This document shows, in pieces, positions 1 to 8,933 of a stretch of 64,000 nucleotides of DNA (positions within the stretch are counted from its first letter, which is position 1; every line of letters starts with the position of its first letter). The stretch covers positions 2,542,001 to 2,606,000 of the forward strand of contig CAXXEF010000001.1 of assembly GCA_963677825.2 (NCBI GenBank), given 5' to 3'. Made by a program: the position numbers and the translations under genes. The notes under the pieces are model-generated. The model searched no databases and was not told where the DNA came from. It worked only from the letters and a program-made list of their open reading frames with translations. The DNA comes from Sporobacter sp963677825 (GTDB lineage: Bacteria; Bacillota; Clostridia; Oscillospirales; Oscillospiraceae).

Positions 1-23
1 GAAAGGCGGGGCTTTTTGCTACG

Positions 24-989
24 CTATTGCTGCGGCGGAGCGGGGGGCGGTGGCGGAGAATTAGGCGGTGCCGGCGGCATGGGTGGCCGCGGACCGGTAT
101 TGTTTTTCCGGTTTTTACGAACGCGCCGGACGATGATAATCACGATCACGGCGATCACACCGAGCAGCAGGATCACCGGCAGCGCGATTACGAGCCTCAT
201 GAATAAGGACTTAAAGAACTCACCGATGCCCTTGATTGTTGCCTGGAGCCCGTCGTTGATTTTTTCCCAGTAGGTGCGCTGCACCGATTGCTGTTCGCTG
301 AGTACCTGCACTTCTTCGATACGCAGCGTCACGGTGCTGAAATCGACTTGATTCTGCCAGTTGTTCAGCGTTGTCGTCAGCGACTCGATCTGATAGCGCA
401 CATCGGACAGGCGCGCTTCGATGGAGATCATGTCTTCAACGGTGTCGGCTTTTTCAAGGATCGCCAGCAGGCGGTCTTCCTCTGTGCGATACGTGTCTAG
501 GCGCGACTGCGTGTCGAGAAATTGCATGGTGATGTTTTGCGCAGACGTGTTTTCATTGAATACGTTGCCGAGCAGATCAAGACTGCCGGTCAGGCCGGCG
601 AAATTGGCAACGGGCACGCGCAGGGTGTAGGTAGCCGTGCGATACGTCGTGTTGCCATAGCTTCTGCCGCTGATGTAGGAGTTTTCGACGAACGCGCCGT
701 ATTGCTCCAACAGCACGTCGACGTTGTCGATCGTTTCGTCGAAGGCTTTTGTTTCCACCGTGGCGCTATAGGAGTAGATGATCTTTTCCGTGAACGAGAC
801 GGTCGAACCGCCCTCGGTCAGTGCGTCGCCGCCTTCGCTCGGCTCGTAATCGTTGCCCGCTGACGATTCAGAGCTGCTGTAGGTCGGGGCGCTGCCGTCG
901 TATTCTTGGGGACTGCTTGACGCGTTGCAGCCGGTGAACAGGGAAGCCACAAGCATCACAGCCAGCAGGATTACCAGAACTTTTTTCAT
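24..989 (-). CDS. DUF4349 family membrane-anchored lipoprotein
   Basis: 321 aa. The N-terminus is a lipoprotein signal (hydrophobic stretch, then FTGC with Cys21). A low-complexity Ser/Glu linker follows, then a DUF4349-type body (roughly residues 65-235) with a central coiled-coil part. A strong transmembrane helix lies at about 255-285, followed by a basic stretch and a proline-rich tail (PRPPMPPAPPNSPPPPPAPP). The family is extracytoplasmic and of unknown biochemical function. RBS AAGGAGGA precedes the ATG. It lies 73 bp downstream of the ABC transporter ATPase gene with no terminator seen between them, so co-transcription is possible. Family assignment is good; function is unknown. Confidence 0.8.
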   Translation of the reverse strand: MKKVLVILLAVMLVASLFTGCNASSSPQEYDGSAPTYSSSESSAGNDYEPSEGGDALTEGGSTVSFTEKIIYSYSATVETKAFDETIDNVDVLLEQYGAFVENSYISGRSYGNTTYRTATYTLRVPVANFAGLTGSLDLLGNVFNENTSAQNITMQFLDTQSRLDTYRTEEDRLLAILEKADTVEDMISIEARLSDVRYQIESLTTTLNNWQNQVDFSTVTLRIEEVQVLSEQQSVQRTYWEKINDGLQATIKGIGEFFKSLFMRLVIALPVILLLGVIAVIVIIIVRRVRKNRKNNTGPRPPMPPAPPNSPPPPPAPPQQ

Positions 990-1062
990 TTTTCATCCTC
1001 CTTCATTTATAAGGTTGCCGTACTTGAGACGGCCGCGTATGGAAAATGTTCCTTTACGTCGA

Positions 1063-1806
1063 TTATAAAACCTTAGCCAGGAAGCTTTTCAGACGGTCGC
1101 TTTGCGGGTTGGAAAAGAGCTCGTGCGGTGTGTTTTCTTCGACGATTTTACCGGAATCCATGAAAATCACGCGCGAGCCGACTTCGCGGGCAAAGCCCAT
1201 TTCGTGCGTGACGACGGCCATTGTCATGCCCTCGTGGGCGAGCTGCTTCATGACCTCGAGCACTTCGCCGACCATTTCTGGGTCAAGCGCGGACGTCGGC
1301 TCGTCGAAGAGCATGACGTCGGGGTCCATGCACAAGGCACGTACGATGGCGATGCGCTGCTTTTGTCCGCCGGACAACTGGCTTGGATACGCGCTCGCGC
1401 GGTCTTCAAGACCGACACGCTTGAGCAGCGTACGCGCCTTGGCCTCGGCATCGGCCTTGGAGCGGCCGAGCAGCGTCGTCGGGGCGATGGTCATGTTGCG
1501 CAAAACGCTCATGTGCGGGAACAGATTAAAATGCTGGAACACCATGCCCATTTTGCGACGGTGGAGATTGATATCGGCGTCGGGCGCGGTGATGTCGGTA
1601 CCCTCGAAAAGAATCGTACCGCCCGTCGGGTGCTCGAGCAGGTTCAGGCAGCGCAAAAAGGTTGATTTGCCGCTGCCGGACGGTCCGATAACGACGACGA
1701 CCTCACCGCGCTGAATTTCAGCGTCGATGCCGTCGAGCGCTTTGATCGTGCCGCCCTTATAATGTTTTTGCAAACCGGTGACTTTGATGAGACTGTCAGC
1801 GTTCAT
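1063..1806 (-). CDS. Polar amino-acid ABC transporter ATP-binding protein (GlnQ/HisP type)
   Basis: 247 aa ATPase powering amino-acid uptake at the membrane. Visible motifs: Walker A GPSGSGKST near residue 38, Q-loop region VFQHFNLFPHMSVL, signature LSGGQKQR, Walker B VMLFDEPTSALDPE, and the switch His in VVTHEMGFA. The open frame extends further upstream, but family N-termini match MNADSLIKVTGLQKHYKGG, so the ATG at 1806 is chosen. That start overlaps the 3' end of the permease gene by 11 bp, indicating translational coupling. Last gene of the order binding protein, permease, ATPase. The amino acid transported cannot be read from this subunit. Confidence 0.93.
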   Translation of the reverse strand: MNADSLIKVTGLQKHYKGGTIKALDGIDAEIQRGEVVVVIGPSGSGKSTFLRCLNLLEHPTGGTILFEGTDITAPDADINLHRRKMGMVFQHFNLFPHMSVLRNMTIAPTTLLGRSKADAEAKARTLLKRVGLEDRASAYPSQLSGGQKQRIAIVRALCMDPDVMLFDEPTSALDPEMVGEVLEVMKQLAHEGMTMAVVTHEMGFAREVGSRVIFMDSGKIVEENTPHELFSNPQSDRLKSFLAKVL

Positions 1807-2524
1807 TGGTACGCAGCCTCCTTTCCAGCTTGCCGACCAGCCATGACAAGAGCATGACAAGTAGCAGATAAATCGCGGCGGCCGCGAGCAGCGGCATAAA
1901 CGGTGAGAAAGTGCGGCCTCGGATGATGTCCGCACCCTTCGTGAGATCCTGTACGGCGATGTAACCGACGACGGCCGTTTCCTTCATCAGTGCAATCATT
2001 TCATTTAATAGTGCCGGCAGCACGTTTTTAAACGCCTGCGGAATGACGACGTAGCGCATCGTTTGAACGTAGCTGAGACCGAGGCTGCGCCCGGCTTCCA
2101 TCTGTCCCTTGTCGACCGACATGATGCCGCTGCGGAAAATTTCCGCGACGTACGCGCCGGAATTAATGCCGAACGCCAGCGTGCCGACGAGCACGCCGTT
2201 GTTTGATGTGGCAAAAATGATGAAATACGCAATGAGCAGCTGCACGACGACAGGGATGCCCCGGATAATCGTCAGATAGAGCTTGCAGATCGCGTTAATT
2301 GTCACAAGCAAGCCTGTGCCAAAGCCCGGACGGCGCGATTCAAGCGTATTGTCGTGCGTTGAGCGGACCGTTGCAACGATCACGCCGATGACGATGCCTA
2401 TAATCAGCGCGCCGAATGTGATCTGCAATGTGACACCGAACCCGCGCGTAAGATATAGCCAGCGGTCGTCGTCTATAAAGTTCAGGACAAATTCGTCCCG
2501 CAGGTCCATCAGCCAAGTCGGCAT
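1796..2524 (-). CDS. Amino-acid ABC transporter permease (HisM/GlnP family)
   Basis: 242 aa integral membrane protein of the His/Glu/Gln/Arg/opine permease family. An N-terminal non-membrane stretch of about 30 residues is followed by several hydrophobic helices. The EAA-type loop that contacts the ATPase is visible as EAGRSLGLSYVQTMRYVVIPQA. SGAYVAEIFRSGIMSVDKGQ just before it is typical of the family. It sits between the binding protein (76 bp upstream) and the ATPase (overlapping downstream), forming a standard three-gene importer. A single permease gene suggests a homodimeric channel. Confidence 0.92.
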   Translation of the reverse strand: MPTWLMDLRDEFVLNFIDDDRWLYLTRGFGVTLQITFGALIIGIVIGVIVATVRSTHDNTLESRRPGFGTGLLVTINAICKLYLTIIRGIPVVVQLLIAYFIIFATSNNGVLVGTLAFGINSGAYVAEIFRSGIMSVDKGQMEAGRSLGLSYVQTMRYVVIPQAFKNVLPALLNEMIALMKETAVVGYIAVQDLTKGADIIRGRTFSPFMPLLAAAAIYLLLVMLLSWLVGKLERRLRTNER

Positions 2525-2600
2525 GAGCCTGCCCTCCTCCCGTATAAGGCCGAATAGGGGCGGTTTGACCCGTCCCTACTCGATCCACTATCATTTTGTT

Positions 2601-3395
2601 TTATTTATTGTTGGTTTCGACGAACGCTTTAGCCGGTTCGTTGTCGATGATGACGCAGTCGACCTTGCCGGTTAAAAGCGCCTGAACGGCATCGGCGCCC
2701 TTGTTGTAGCGCTGGACGTTCTCATCGCCGAAATCATCGGTGGCGTAAATGTCGCCCGTCGTATCCTGCTGAACACCCACGGTGTATTCTGCGCCGTCAG
2801 CGTACAGGTCGTCAACGGAGGTAATCTCCGAGCCGTCCAGCACGATGATCGACTGGATACCGGTCGCGTAGGAGTTGGAGAAATTGATGCTCTCAAGGCG
2901 CTCGTCAGTGACGGTCATGCCGGCCATGCCCATGTCGGATTTGCCGCTCGTAACAGAAGCGATGATTGAGCCGAATTCCATGCTCTCAATGACAAGCTTC
3001 ATACCGAGCGTGTCGGCGATGGCAGCCGCGATTTCGGCGTCGATACCGACAATTTCTCCGCCCTCGTAGAACTCATACGGCGGGAACTCGGCGTTCGTGG
3101 CCATTTTCAGCTCCGGCATACCGTCGGCATCCTGTTGGAAAGTCAGGTCGTTGCTGACGCCGGAGATGTACTTGTCGACGATGGCCTGCACTGTGCCGTC
3201 GGCCGTCAGTTCGCCAAGCGCGGTGTCGACTTTGTCAAGCAGTTCGGTATTATCCTTCGCGATGCAGATGGCGTACTGTTCCTCCGCGTAAGCGGTGTCG
3301 AGAATAACGAGTTTTTTCGAGCCGCCGCACGCTGTCAGAGCGAGCGCAAGGACGACTGCCAGTGCGGCAGCCAGGATTCTAGTCATTTTTTTCAT
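2601..3395 (-). CDS. Amino-acid ABC transporter substrate-binding lipoprotein, apparently circularly permuted
   Basis: 264 aa. Lipoprotein signal with LTAC lipobox (Cys23). The mature chain begins with a segment (about residues 29-78: LVILDTAYAEEQYAI ... ADGTVQAIVDKYI) that in this family (SBP_bac_3) is normally the C-terminal end. The usual N-terminal start (MATNAEFPPYEFYEGGEIVG) follows at about residue 95. The protein then stops right after VDCVIIDNEPAKAFVETNNK, where relatives continue into the segment here placed first. All expected parts are present once, but rotated. Start: ATG at 3395, with GAGGTG six bases upstream; a GTG at 3404 lies inside that RBS. First gene of the transporter operon behind a strong promoter. 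Confidence 0.9.
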   Translation of the reverse strand: MKKMTRILAAALAVVLALALTACGGSKKLVILDTAYAEEQYAICIAKDNTELLDKVDTALGELTADGTVQAIVDKYISGVSNDLTFQQDADGMPELKMATNAEFPPYEFYEGGEIVGIDAEIAAAIADTLGMKLVIESMEFGSIIASVTSGKSDMGMAGMTVTDERLESINFSNSYATGIQSIIVLDGSEITSVDDLYADGAEYTVGVQQDTTGDIYATDDFGDENVQRYNKGADAVQALLTGKVDCVIIDNEPAKAFVETNNK

Positions 3396-3424
3396 TTTAT
3401 CCACCTCAATTAAATTATAGCTGA

Positions 3425-3453
3425 ATTATACTCTAGAACAAGCCTTATTTCAA
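3425..3453 (-). promoter_or_regulatory. Sigma-A-type promoter of the amino-acid transporter operon
   Basis: On the reverse strand TTGAAA (3448-3453) and TATAAT (3425-3430) are separated by 17 bp, about 30 bp upstream of the binding-protein start. This is a near-consensus vegetative promoter. Confidence 0.75.
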
Positions 3454-3485
3454 TCGAATTTTACGGTTCGATAACATTTATGGCG

Positions 3486-3516
3486 CAAAAAACCGCCGCA
3501 AAAAATGCGGCGGTTC
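3486..3516 (-). terminator. Rho-independent terminator of the glycolytic operon (after eno)
   Basis: Reverse-strand hairpin AACCGCCGCA / TGCGGCGGTT (3491-3515) followed by a T-run, 16 bp past the eno stop codon. Confidence 0.85.
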
Positions 3517-3531
3517 ATGGATGTAATTTCG

Positions 3532-4818
3532 TCAGCCGATGCTGAAGAAAGTGCTTTTTCCGGGGTAGACAGCGAGCGCGCCGAGTTCCTCTTCGATGCG
3601 TAGCAGTTGATTGTACTTGGCGACGCGGTCGGTGCGGCTGGGCGCGCCGGTTTTGATCTGTCCGGTACCAAGTGCTACGGCGATATCGGCGATCGCCGTA
3701 TCCTCCGTTTCGCCCGAGCGGTGCGAGATAACAGACGCATACCGCGCTTTACTGGCCATGCGCACAGCGTCGATCGTTTCGGTGAGTGTGCCGATCTGGT
3801 TGGGCTTGATTAAAACGGCGTTGCCGGCCCCCATGTCGATGCCTTTTTTGATGAGCTTCGTGTTGGTGACGAAGACGTCGTCACCGACGAGCTGGATCTT
3901 GTCGCCGAGCTTTTCCGTCAGCTTGACCCAGCCGGTCCAATCCTCCTCGGCCATCCCGTCTTCGATCGAGATGATCGGGTATTTCTGAACGAACTCGGCC
4001 CACATGTCGACGAGCTCATCGCTCGTCATGACGACACCGCGCTTGGGCAGGTGATATTTACCGTCGCCCATGTCGTACCATTCGGATACGGCGGGGTCCA
4101 TGGCAATATAGAAGTCGTCGCCGGGCTTGTAGCCGGCTTTTTCAATGGCTGTCATCAGCGCTTTAAGCGCGTCTTCGTCGGCAGCGAGGTCGGGCGCGTA
4201 GCCGCCCTCATCGCCCACGCCGGTCGACTTAACGACAGACTTGAGCGTATGGAAAACCTCTGTGCACATGCGTAAACCTTCGCGGAAGGTCGGCGCGGCG
4301 ACGGGCATGATCATGAACTCCTGGATATCGACGCTGTTCGTGGCATGCGCGCCGCCGTTGAGCACGTTCATCATCGGTACCGGCAGCGTGACGGCGTTAG
4401 AGCCGCCGATGTAGCGGTACAGCGAGATGCCCAGTGACGCCGCCGATGCCTGCGCGGCGGCCAGCGACACGCCGAGGATGGCGTTGGCGCCCAGACGCGA
4501 TTTATTGTCCGTGCCGTCCAGCTCGATCATCATTTGGTCGAGCGCGGCTTGATCAAGCGCGTTTTGCCCCGTCAGCTCATCGTTGATTTCGCCGTTTAGC
4601 GACGCGACGGCACCAAGTACACCCTTACCGAGATACCGGTTTTTATCGCCGTCGCGCTTCTCGCAGGCTTCAAGCAGACCTGTCGACGCGCCGGACGGCA
4701 CCGCCGCGCGCCCGACAGCGCCGTCGGACAGCCAAACCTCGGCCTCGACAGTCGGGTTGCCGCGCGAATCAAGGATTTCGCGGCCTTTGACGCCGATGAT
4801 TTCCAGATAATTGTTCAT
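3532..4818 (-). CDS. eno: Enolase (phosphopyruvate hydratase)
   Basis: 428 aa, normal enolase length. Converts 2-phosphoglycerate to phosphoenolpyruvate in the cytosol with Mg2+. Visible family marks: GREILDSRGNPTVEAEVWL at the N-terminus, GGAHATNSVDIQEFMI, the metal-binding acidic residues in ISIEDGMAEEDW and LVGDDVFVTN, the catalytic Lys region LIKPNQIGTLTET, and SHRSGETEDT near the C-terminus. RBS GAGGAACT before the ATG. Last gene of a pgk-tpiA-gpmI-eno cluster covering the lower glycolytic steps, followed directly by a strong terminator. Complete and unremarkable. Confidence 0.98.
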   Translation of the reverse strand: MNNYLEIIGVKGREILDSRGNPTVEAEVWLSDGAVGRAAVPSGASTGLLEACEKRDGDKNRYLGKGVLGAVASLNGEINDELTGQNALDQAALDQMMIELDGTDNKSRLGANAILGVSLAAAQASAASLGISLYRYIGGSNAVTLPVPMMNVLNGGAHATNSVDIQEFMIMPVAAPTFREGLRMCTEVFHTLKSVVKSTGVGDEGGYAPDLAADEDALKALMTAIEKAGYKPGDDFYIAMDPAVSEWYDMGDGKYHLPKRGVVMTSDELVDMWAEFVQKYPIISIEDGMAEEDWTGWVKLTEKLGDKIQLVGDDVFVTNTKLIKKGIDMGAGNAVLIKPNQIGTLTETIDAVRMASKARYASVISHRSGETEDTAIADIAVALGTGQIKTGAPSRTDRVAKYNQLLRIEEELGALAVYPGKSTFFSIG

Positions 4819-4945
4819 AGTTCCTCCCCAAAATCGGCAGCAGCCGAATGCAGTTTGTCCGCATGTCTATGAATAGTTATTTGATTACGTCCGATTCCGG
4901 TCTGCGGGCAGGCCGGGACGTATTGCAGGTTGCATGAAAGCCTGA

Positions 4946-6475
4946 CTATACGCCTGGCCGGACGATGAGCGAGTGGCCTGTCATTTCCACGGGTTTTTCA
5001 ATACCGAGCAGTTCCAGAAGCGTCGGCGTAATATCGGCCAGACGGCCAGGTTCCAGCTTGACGTCGGCGCCGACAAGGATGAACGGAACCGGATTTGTAC
5101 TGTGCGCCGTCTGGATCGTGACACCGTCCGGGTCGATCATCGACTCGGCGTTGCCGTGATCGGCGGTGATGGCGGTAATGCCACCCATTGCCGACGTGGC
5201 CTCAACAAGTGCGCCGACACCAGCGTCGACAGCTTCGACAGCCTTGACGGCCGCGCGGAATACGCCGGTATGGCCGACCATGTCGCAGTTGGCATAATTG
5301 ACGACAATCACGTCGTATCGGCCGCTCTCGATTCGCTTGACGACCTCGTGTGTGAGCTCGTCGGCGCTCATTTCGGGGATAAGGTCATACGTCGGGTATT
5401 GGCGCGGCGAGGGGATCAGCAGCCGGTCCTCGCCGGGATAGATTTCTTCGGAGCCGCCGTTGAAAAAGAATGTCACGTGCGCATATTTTTCCGTTTCAGC
5501 TGCGCGCAGCTGCGTCAGGCCAAGGCGGCTGAGTGTTTCGCCAAAGGTGTTGTGCAATTCTTCGGGCGGATAGGCGACCGTCACGTTCGGCATCGTTTCG
5601 TCGTACTGTGTCGTGCATACAAAATGCACGGGGAAGAAGCCGCCGCGCCGATCAAAACCCTTAAAATGTTCGTCAACGAGCGTGCGCGTGATTTCACGTG
5701 CGCGGTCGGGACGGAAGTTGATGAAAATGACGCTGTCGCCGCTGCCGATCAATCCGTTCGGATTACAAATAACAGGTTTGATAAACTCGTCTGTCACGCC
5801 CTCGTCATACGACGTTTGTATGGCGGCGGCAGGGCTGGAATTGCGGATGCCGTCGCCGAAGACCATAGCGTTGTATGCTTCCTCAACGCGCGCCCAGCGA
5901 TTGTCGCGGTCCATCGCGTAAAACCGGCCCATAACGGTCGCGATTTTACCGACGCCGAGCTCGGCGCATTTTTGCTCGATGGCCTCGATATTCTGCTTGC
6001 CGGAGTGCGGCAGCGTGTCGCGTCCGTCCATGAAGCAGTGGATGTATACGTCTTTAACGCCGCGGTCGGCGGCCATTTTTAAAAACGCCCATAAATGGTC
6101 GATGTGGCTGTGTACGCCGCCCGGCGACATCAGCCCCATAAGATGCAGTTTTTTACCGGATGCTTTGCTGGCGTCCATGGCGCTGATGTACGCGTCGTTC
6201 GTAAAGAAAGCGCCGGAAGCAATTTGGCGTGTAATACGTGTGAGATCCTGATAGACGACGCGCCCCGCGCCGATATTCGTGTGGCCGACCTCACTGTTGC
6301 CGATCTGCCCGTCCGGCAGGCCGACGTCCTCACCGGAGGCGGAGAGGACCGTGTTCGGGCAGGTGCGGAAAAGCTTGTCCAGTACGGGTGTTTCAGATGC
6401 GGCGATCGCATTGCCCGGACCTTGCGGCCCGAGGCCGTAGCCGTCCATGATGATCAGTGTCGTGGGTATCTTCAT
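4946..6475 (-). CDS. gpmI: 2,3-bisphosphoglycerate-independent phosphoglycerate mutase
   Basis: 509 aa. Interconverts 3- and 2-phosphoglycerate using Mn2+ and a phosphoserine intermediate. The active-site Ser lies in GQIGNSEVGHTNIGAGRVVY (about residue 62). Metal-ligand motifs of the alkaline-phosphatase superfamily are visible at IMDGYG near the N-terminus, ANCDMVGHTG, and AITADHGNAE with STNPVPFILVG near the C-terminus. Lies between tpiA (41 bp upstream) and eno. No clear Shine-Dalgarno is seen before the ATG, so expression may depend on coupling or an atypical site. Complete for the family. Confidence 0.97.
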   Translation of the reverse strand: MKIPTTLIIMDGYGLGPQGPGNAIAASETPVLDKLFRTCPNTVLSASGEDVGLPDGQIGNSEVGHTNIGAGRVVYQDLTRITRQIASGAFFTNDAYISAMDASKASGKKLHLMGLMSPGGVHSHIDHLWAFLKMAADRGVKDVYIHCFMDGRDTLPHSGKQNIEAIEQKCAELGVGKIATVMGRFYAMDRDNRWARVEEAYNAMVFGDGIRNSSPAAAIQTSYDEGVTDEFIKPVICNPNGLIGSGDSVIFINFRPDRAREITRTLVDEHFKGFDRRGGFFPVHFVCTTQYDETMPNVTVAYPPEELHNTFGETLSRLGLTQLRAAETEKYAHVTFFFNGGSEEIYPGEDRLLIPSPRQYPTYDLIPEMSADELTHEVVKRIESGRYDVIVVNYANCDMVGHTGVFRAAVKAVEAVDAGVGALVEATSAMGGITAITADHGNAESMIDPDGVTIQTAHSTNPVPFILVGADVKLEPGRLADITPTLLELLGIEKPVEMTGHSLIVRPGV

Positions 6476-6516
6476 AAATGATCCGTTCTGCCGCTGTCGC
6501 GGTCTTGCCGGTATGT

Positions 6517-7302
6517 TTACGCGTTGCTTTCTGCTGGCCGTGCGGCTTCAATGATGGCGGCGAATTCCGTCGGTGACAGCGAGGCCGTACCAATGAGACC
6601 GCCGTCGATATCGGGCTGCGCGAGCAGATCGGCGGCGTTGCTGTCATGCATGGAGCCGCCGTAGAGGATCGACACAGCGCGCGCCGTGCGGGCACCGTAC
6701 AGCGTGCGAATGATGGCTCGGATTGTTTTAGCAATCTCTTCGGCGTCTTCTGTGGAGGCTGTTTTGCCCGTGCCGATCGCCCAGATCGGTTCATAAGCGA
6801 CGATGACGCGCCGCATCTTGGCGGCAGGCACACCGCTGAGCGCTGTTTTAAGCTGCAGCGTGACAACGTCGGCAGCGACGCCGGCTTCGCGCTGGTCCAG
6901 TGTTTCGCCGACGCAAACAATCGGGCGGATGTTCATGCCGAGCGCTGCGAGCACTTTTTTGTTGACGGTCAGGTCGTCCTCACCGAACAGTGCGCGCCGC
7001 TCGCTGTGCCCGACGATAACGTAGTGCAGGCCCAGCTCGGACAGCTGCTGCGCCGATACTTCGCCTGTATACGCACCGGACTCGTGCTCGCTGACATTTT
7101 GTGCGCCGACAGCAATGCGAACGTCACGCAGGGCTTTTTGTACGGCAGGAATTAGCGGGAACGACGGGCAGATGATTATATCGCACCATTTAGCCGGTGT
7201 CAGAATCTGCTTCAGCTGTTCTGCGTATGGCCGGATTTCGGAAGGCGTCATATTCATTTTCCAATTGGCGGCAATCACGGTGCTGCGGTATTTTCTATTC
7301 AT
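6517..7302 (-). CDS. tpiA: Triosephosphate isomerase
   Basis: 261 aa, slightly long for the family (about 250). Interconverts dihydroxyacetone phosphate and glyceraldehyde 3-phosphate in the cytosol. Motifs: AANWKMN (substrate Lys), VGHSERRALFGE (catalytic His), AYEPIWAIGTGKTA (catalytic Glu), and the phosphate-binding SILYGGSM. RBS AAGGAAGG upstream of the ATG. Between pgk and gpmI in the glycolytic operon. Confidence 0.97.
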   Translation of the reverse strand: MNRKYRSTVIAANWKMNMTPSEIRPYAEQLKQILTPAKWCDIIICPSFPLIPAVQKALRDVRIAVGAQNVSEHESGAYTGEVSAQQLSELGLHYVIVGHSERRALFGEDDLTVNKKVLAALGMNIRPIVCVGETLDQREAGVAADVVTLQLKTALSGVPAAKMRRVIVAYEPIWAIGTGKTASTEDAEEIAKTIRAIIRTLYGARTARAVSILYGGSMHDSNAADLLAQPDIDGGLIGTASLSPTEFAAIIEAARPAESNA

Positions 7303-7380
7303 ATTAAGCCTTCCTTCCTTTTGGAAATTGCGCAGCAGACGGTTCTTTAGCGCTGAGTGCTACTGTTTAGCCGACGGTAT

Positions 7381-8595
7381 CTATACGCGCTGCTGCACCG
7401 GTTTTTTGTCAAGCAGACAGGCGATGCCGGGCAAAATCTTGCCCTCCAGGAACTCCAAGGAAGCGCCGCCGCCCGTCGAAACGTGCGAGATTTTGTCCTC
7501 CAAGCCGTATTTGCGGACGGCCGCAGCGCTGTCGCCGCCGCCGACAATCGAGATGGTATTGCTGTTAGCCAGCGCTTCGGCGACGACACGCGTCCCGTGC
7601 GCGAAATTATCAAATTCAAAAACACCCATCGGGCCGTTCCAGATGACAGTCGCCGAGGCTTCAATCTCCTTGGCGAACAGTTCGGCCGTTTTAGGGCCGA
7701 TGTCAAGACCCATCATATCGTCGGGGATTGCCATCGCGTCAACAGCGACAGGCTCTGCGTCGGCGCTGAACTCTTTGGCGGCTACGGCGTCGACGGGGAT
7801 CAGCAGGCGCACGCCGAAAACCTTGGCACGCTCGATGACCTCATGCGCGTAGTCGAGTTTATCCTCTTCACACAGCGACGTACCGATGCTACCGCCCTGT
7901 GCCTTGATGAACGTAAAGGCCATACCGCCGCCGATGAGCAGCGTGTTGACTTTATTTAATAAACTGATGATAACGCCGAGTTTGTCGGAAACTTTTGAGC
8001 CACCGAGAATCGCAACAAACGGATGCGTCGGTTCGTTGAGCGCGCCGCCGATATGGTCGAGCTCCTTGGCCAGTAAAAAGCCGGCGACAGCTGGCAATAG
8101 ATGCGCGACGCCCTCCGTAGAGGCATGCGCGCGGTGTACGGAGCCGAACGCATCGTCGACGTATATATCAGCCATGCTCGCCAGTTCTTTGGCAAATGCC
8201 GGGTCGTTTTCTTCTTCTTCTTTATGAAAGCGTAGATTTTCAAGTAGCATGATCTCGCCGGGCTTCAGCGCGGCGGACAGCCGCTTGGCGTCTTCACCAA
8301 TAACGTCCTTTGACATTATTACAGGTTTGCATAAATGCGCCGACAGCCGATTGGCAACGGCCTTGAGCGACATGTCCTGTAGCCACTGCCCCTTTGGCCG
8401 TCCCAAGTGAGAGCAGGCGATGACGGCGGCGCCGTTATCGAGCAAATAATGAATTGTAGCCAGAGAGGAAGTAATACGTCCTTCATCGGTGATTTCGCCG
8501 GTCTGTTTATCGAGCGGGATGTTAAAATCGCAGCGCAGTAGTACTTTCTTCCCTTTAACGTCTATATCAGTAATTGACATCTTGTCGTAGTTCAT
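7381..8595 (-). CDS. pgk: Phosphoglycerate kinase
   Basis: 404 aa. Transfers phosphate from 1,3-bisphosphoglycerate to ADP. Visible: LLRCDFNIPL near the N-terminus, the substrate-binding SHLGRPKG, ILGGSKVSDKLGV, and the nucleotide-binding IVGGGDSAAAV followed by STGGGASLEFLEGK. The frame is open further upstream, but ATG at 8595 has GTGGAGG five bases before it and fits family N-termini. First gene of the pgk-tpiA-gpmI-eno operon, behind a near-consensus promoter. gapA, often the first gene of such clusters, is not upstream here because a divergent glycosyltransferase gene follows. Confidence 0.97.
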   Translation of the reverse strand: MNYDKMSITDIDVKGKKVLLRCDFNIPLDKQTGEITDEGRITSSLATIHYLLDNGAAVIACSHLGRPKGQWLQDMSLKAVANRLSAHLCKPVIMSKDVIGEDAKRLSAALKPGEIMLLENLRFHKEEEENDPAFAKELASMADIYVDDAFGSVHRAHASTEGVAHLLPAVAGFLLAKELDHIGGALNEPTHPFVAILGGSKVSDKLGVIISLLNKVNTLLIGGGMAFTFIKAQGGSIGTSLCEEDKLDYAHEVIERAKVFGVRLLIPVDAVAAKEFSADAEPVAVDAMAIPDDMMGLDIGPKTAELFAKEIEASATVIWNGPMGVFEFDNFAHGTRVVAEALANSNTISIVGGGDSAAAVRKYGLEDKISHVSTGGGASLEFLEGKILPGIACLLDKKPVQQRV

Positions 8596-8681
8596 TACGT
8601 CCTCCACGAGAATATTGATGTGCAAAATTCGCCGTCCGCCCTTTATTGCTGTGTAAATTCGGGTGGTCGGCAACACCACAC

Positions 8682-8710
8682 ATTTTATTACGGATGGGGC
8701 GATATTTCAA
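8682..8710 (-). promoter_or_regulatory. Promoter of the glycolytic operon
   Basis: Reverse strand TTGAAA (8705-8710), 17-bp spacer, TAAAAT (8682-8687), about 85 bp upstream of the pgk start. Confidence 0.65.
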
Positions 8711-8814
8711 CTAAAATTTATGAACATTTTACTTTTGTTTATACTAATAAATGCCCTTAACCTTCAAAAAGTATGCACAATTTGTAAACGTTTTGGGAGT
8801 AATAACTAAAACAA

Positions 8815-8843
8815 TTGCATTGAACGGACGATTTGTTTATACT
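8815..8843 (+). promoter_or_regulatory. Promoter of the glycosyltransferase-rsmA group
   Basis: TTGCAT (8815-8820), 17-bp spacer, TATACT (8838-8843), about 90 bp before the TTG start of the glycosyltransferase gene and divergent from the pgk promoter. Confidence 0.5.
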
Positions 8844-8933
8844 GATTATGAATTTGAACCGATCGTAAAAATTTAGACACAGACGCCGTCGCACACGGCG
8901 CGCCGGGCGCAATTGCCTTAAGGAGAAATAGCG

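Noticed and set aside
1..23. Terminator arm at the window edge
   Set aside because: GGCGGGGC followed by five T is seen but its partner lies outside the window.
4973..6082. 369-residue forward reading frame opposite gpmI
   Set aside because: Antisense to a complete gpmI; no RBS or family, arises from GC-rich codon bias.
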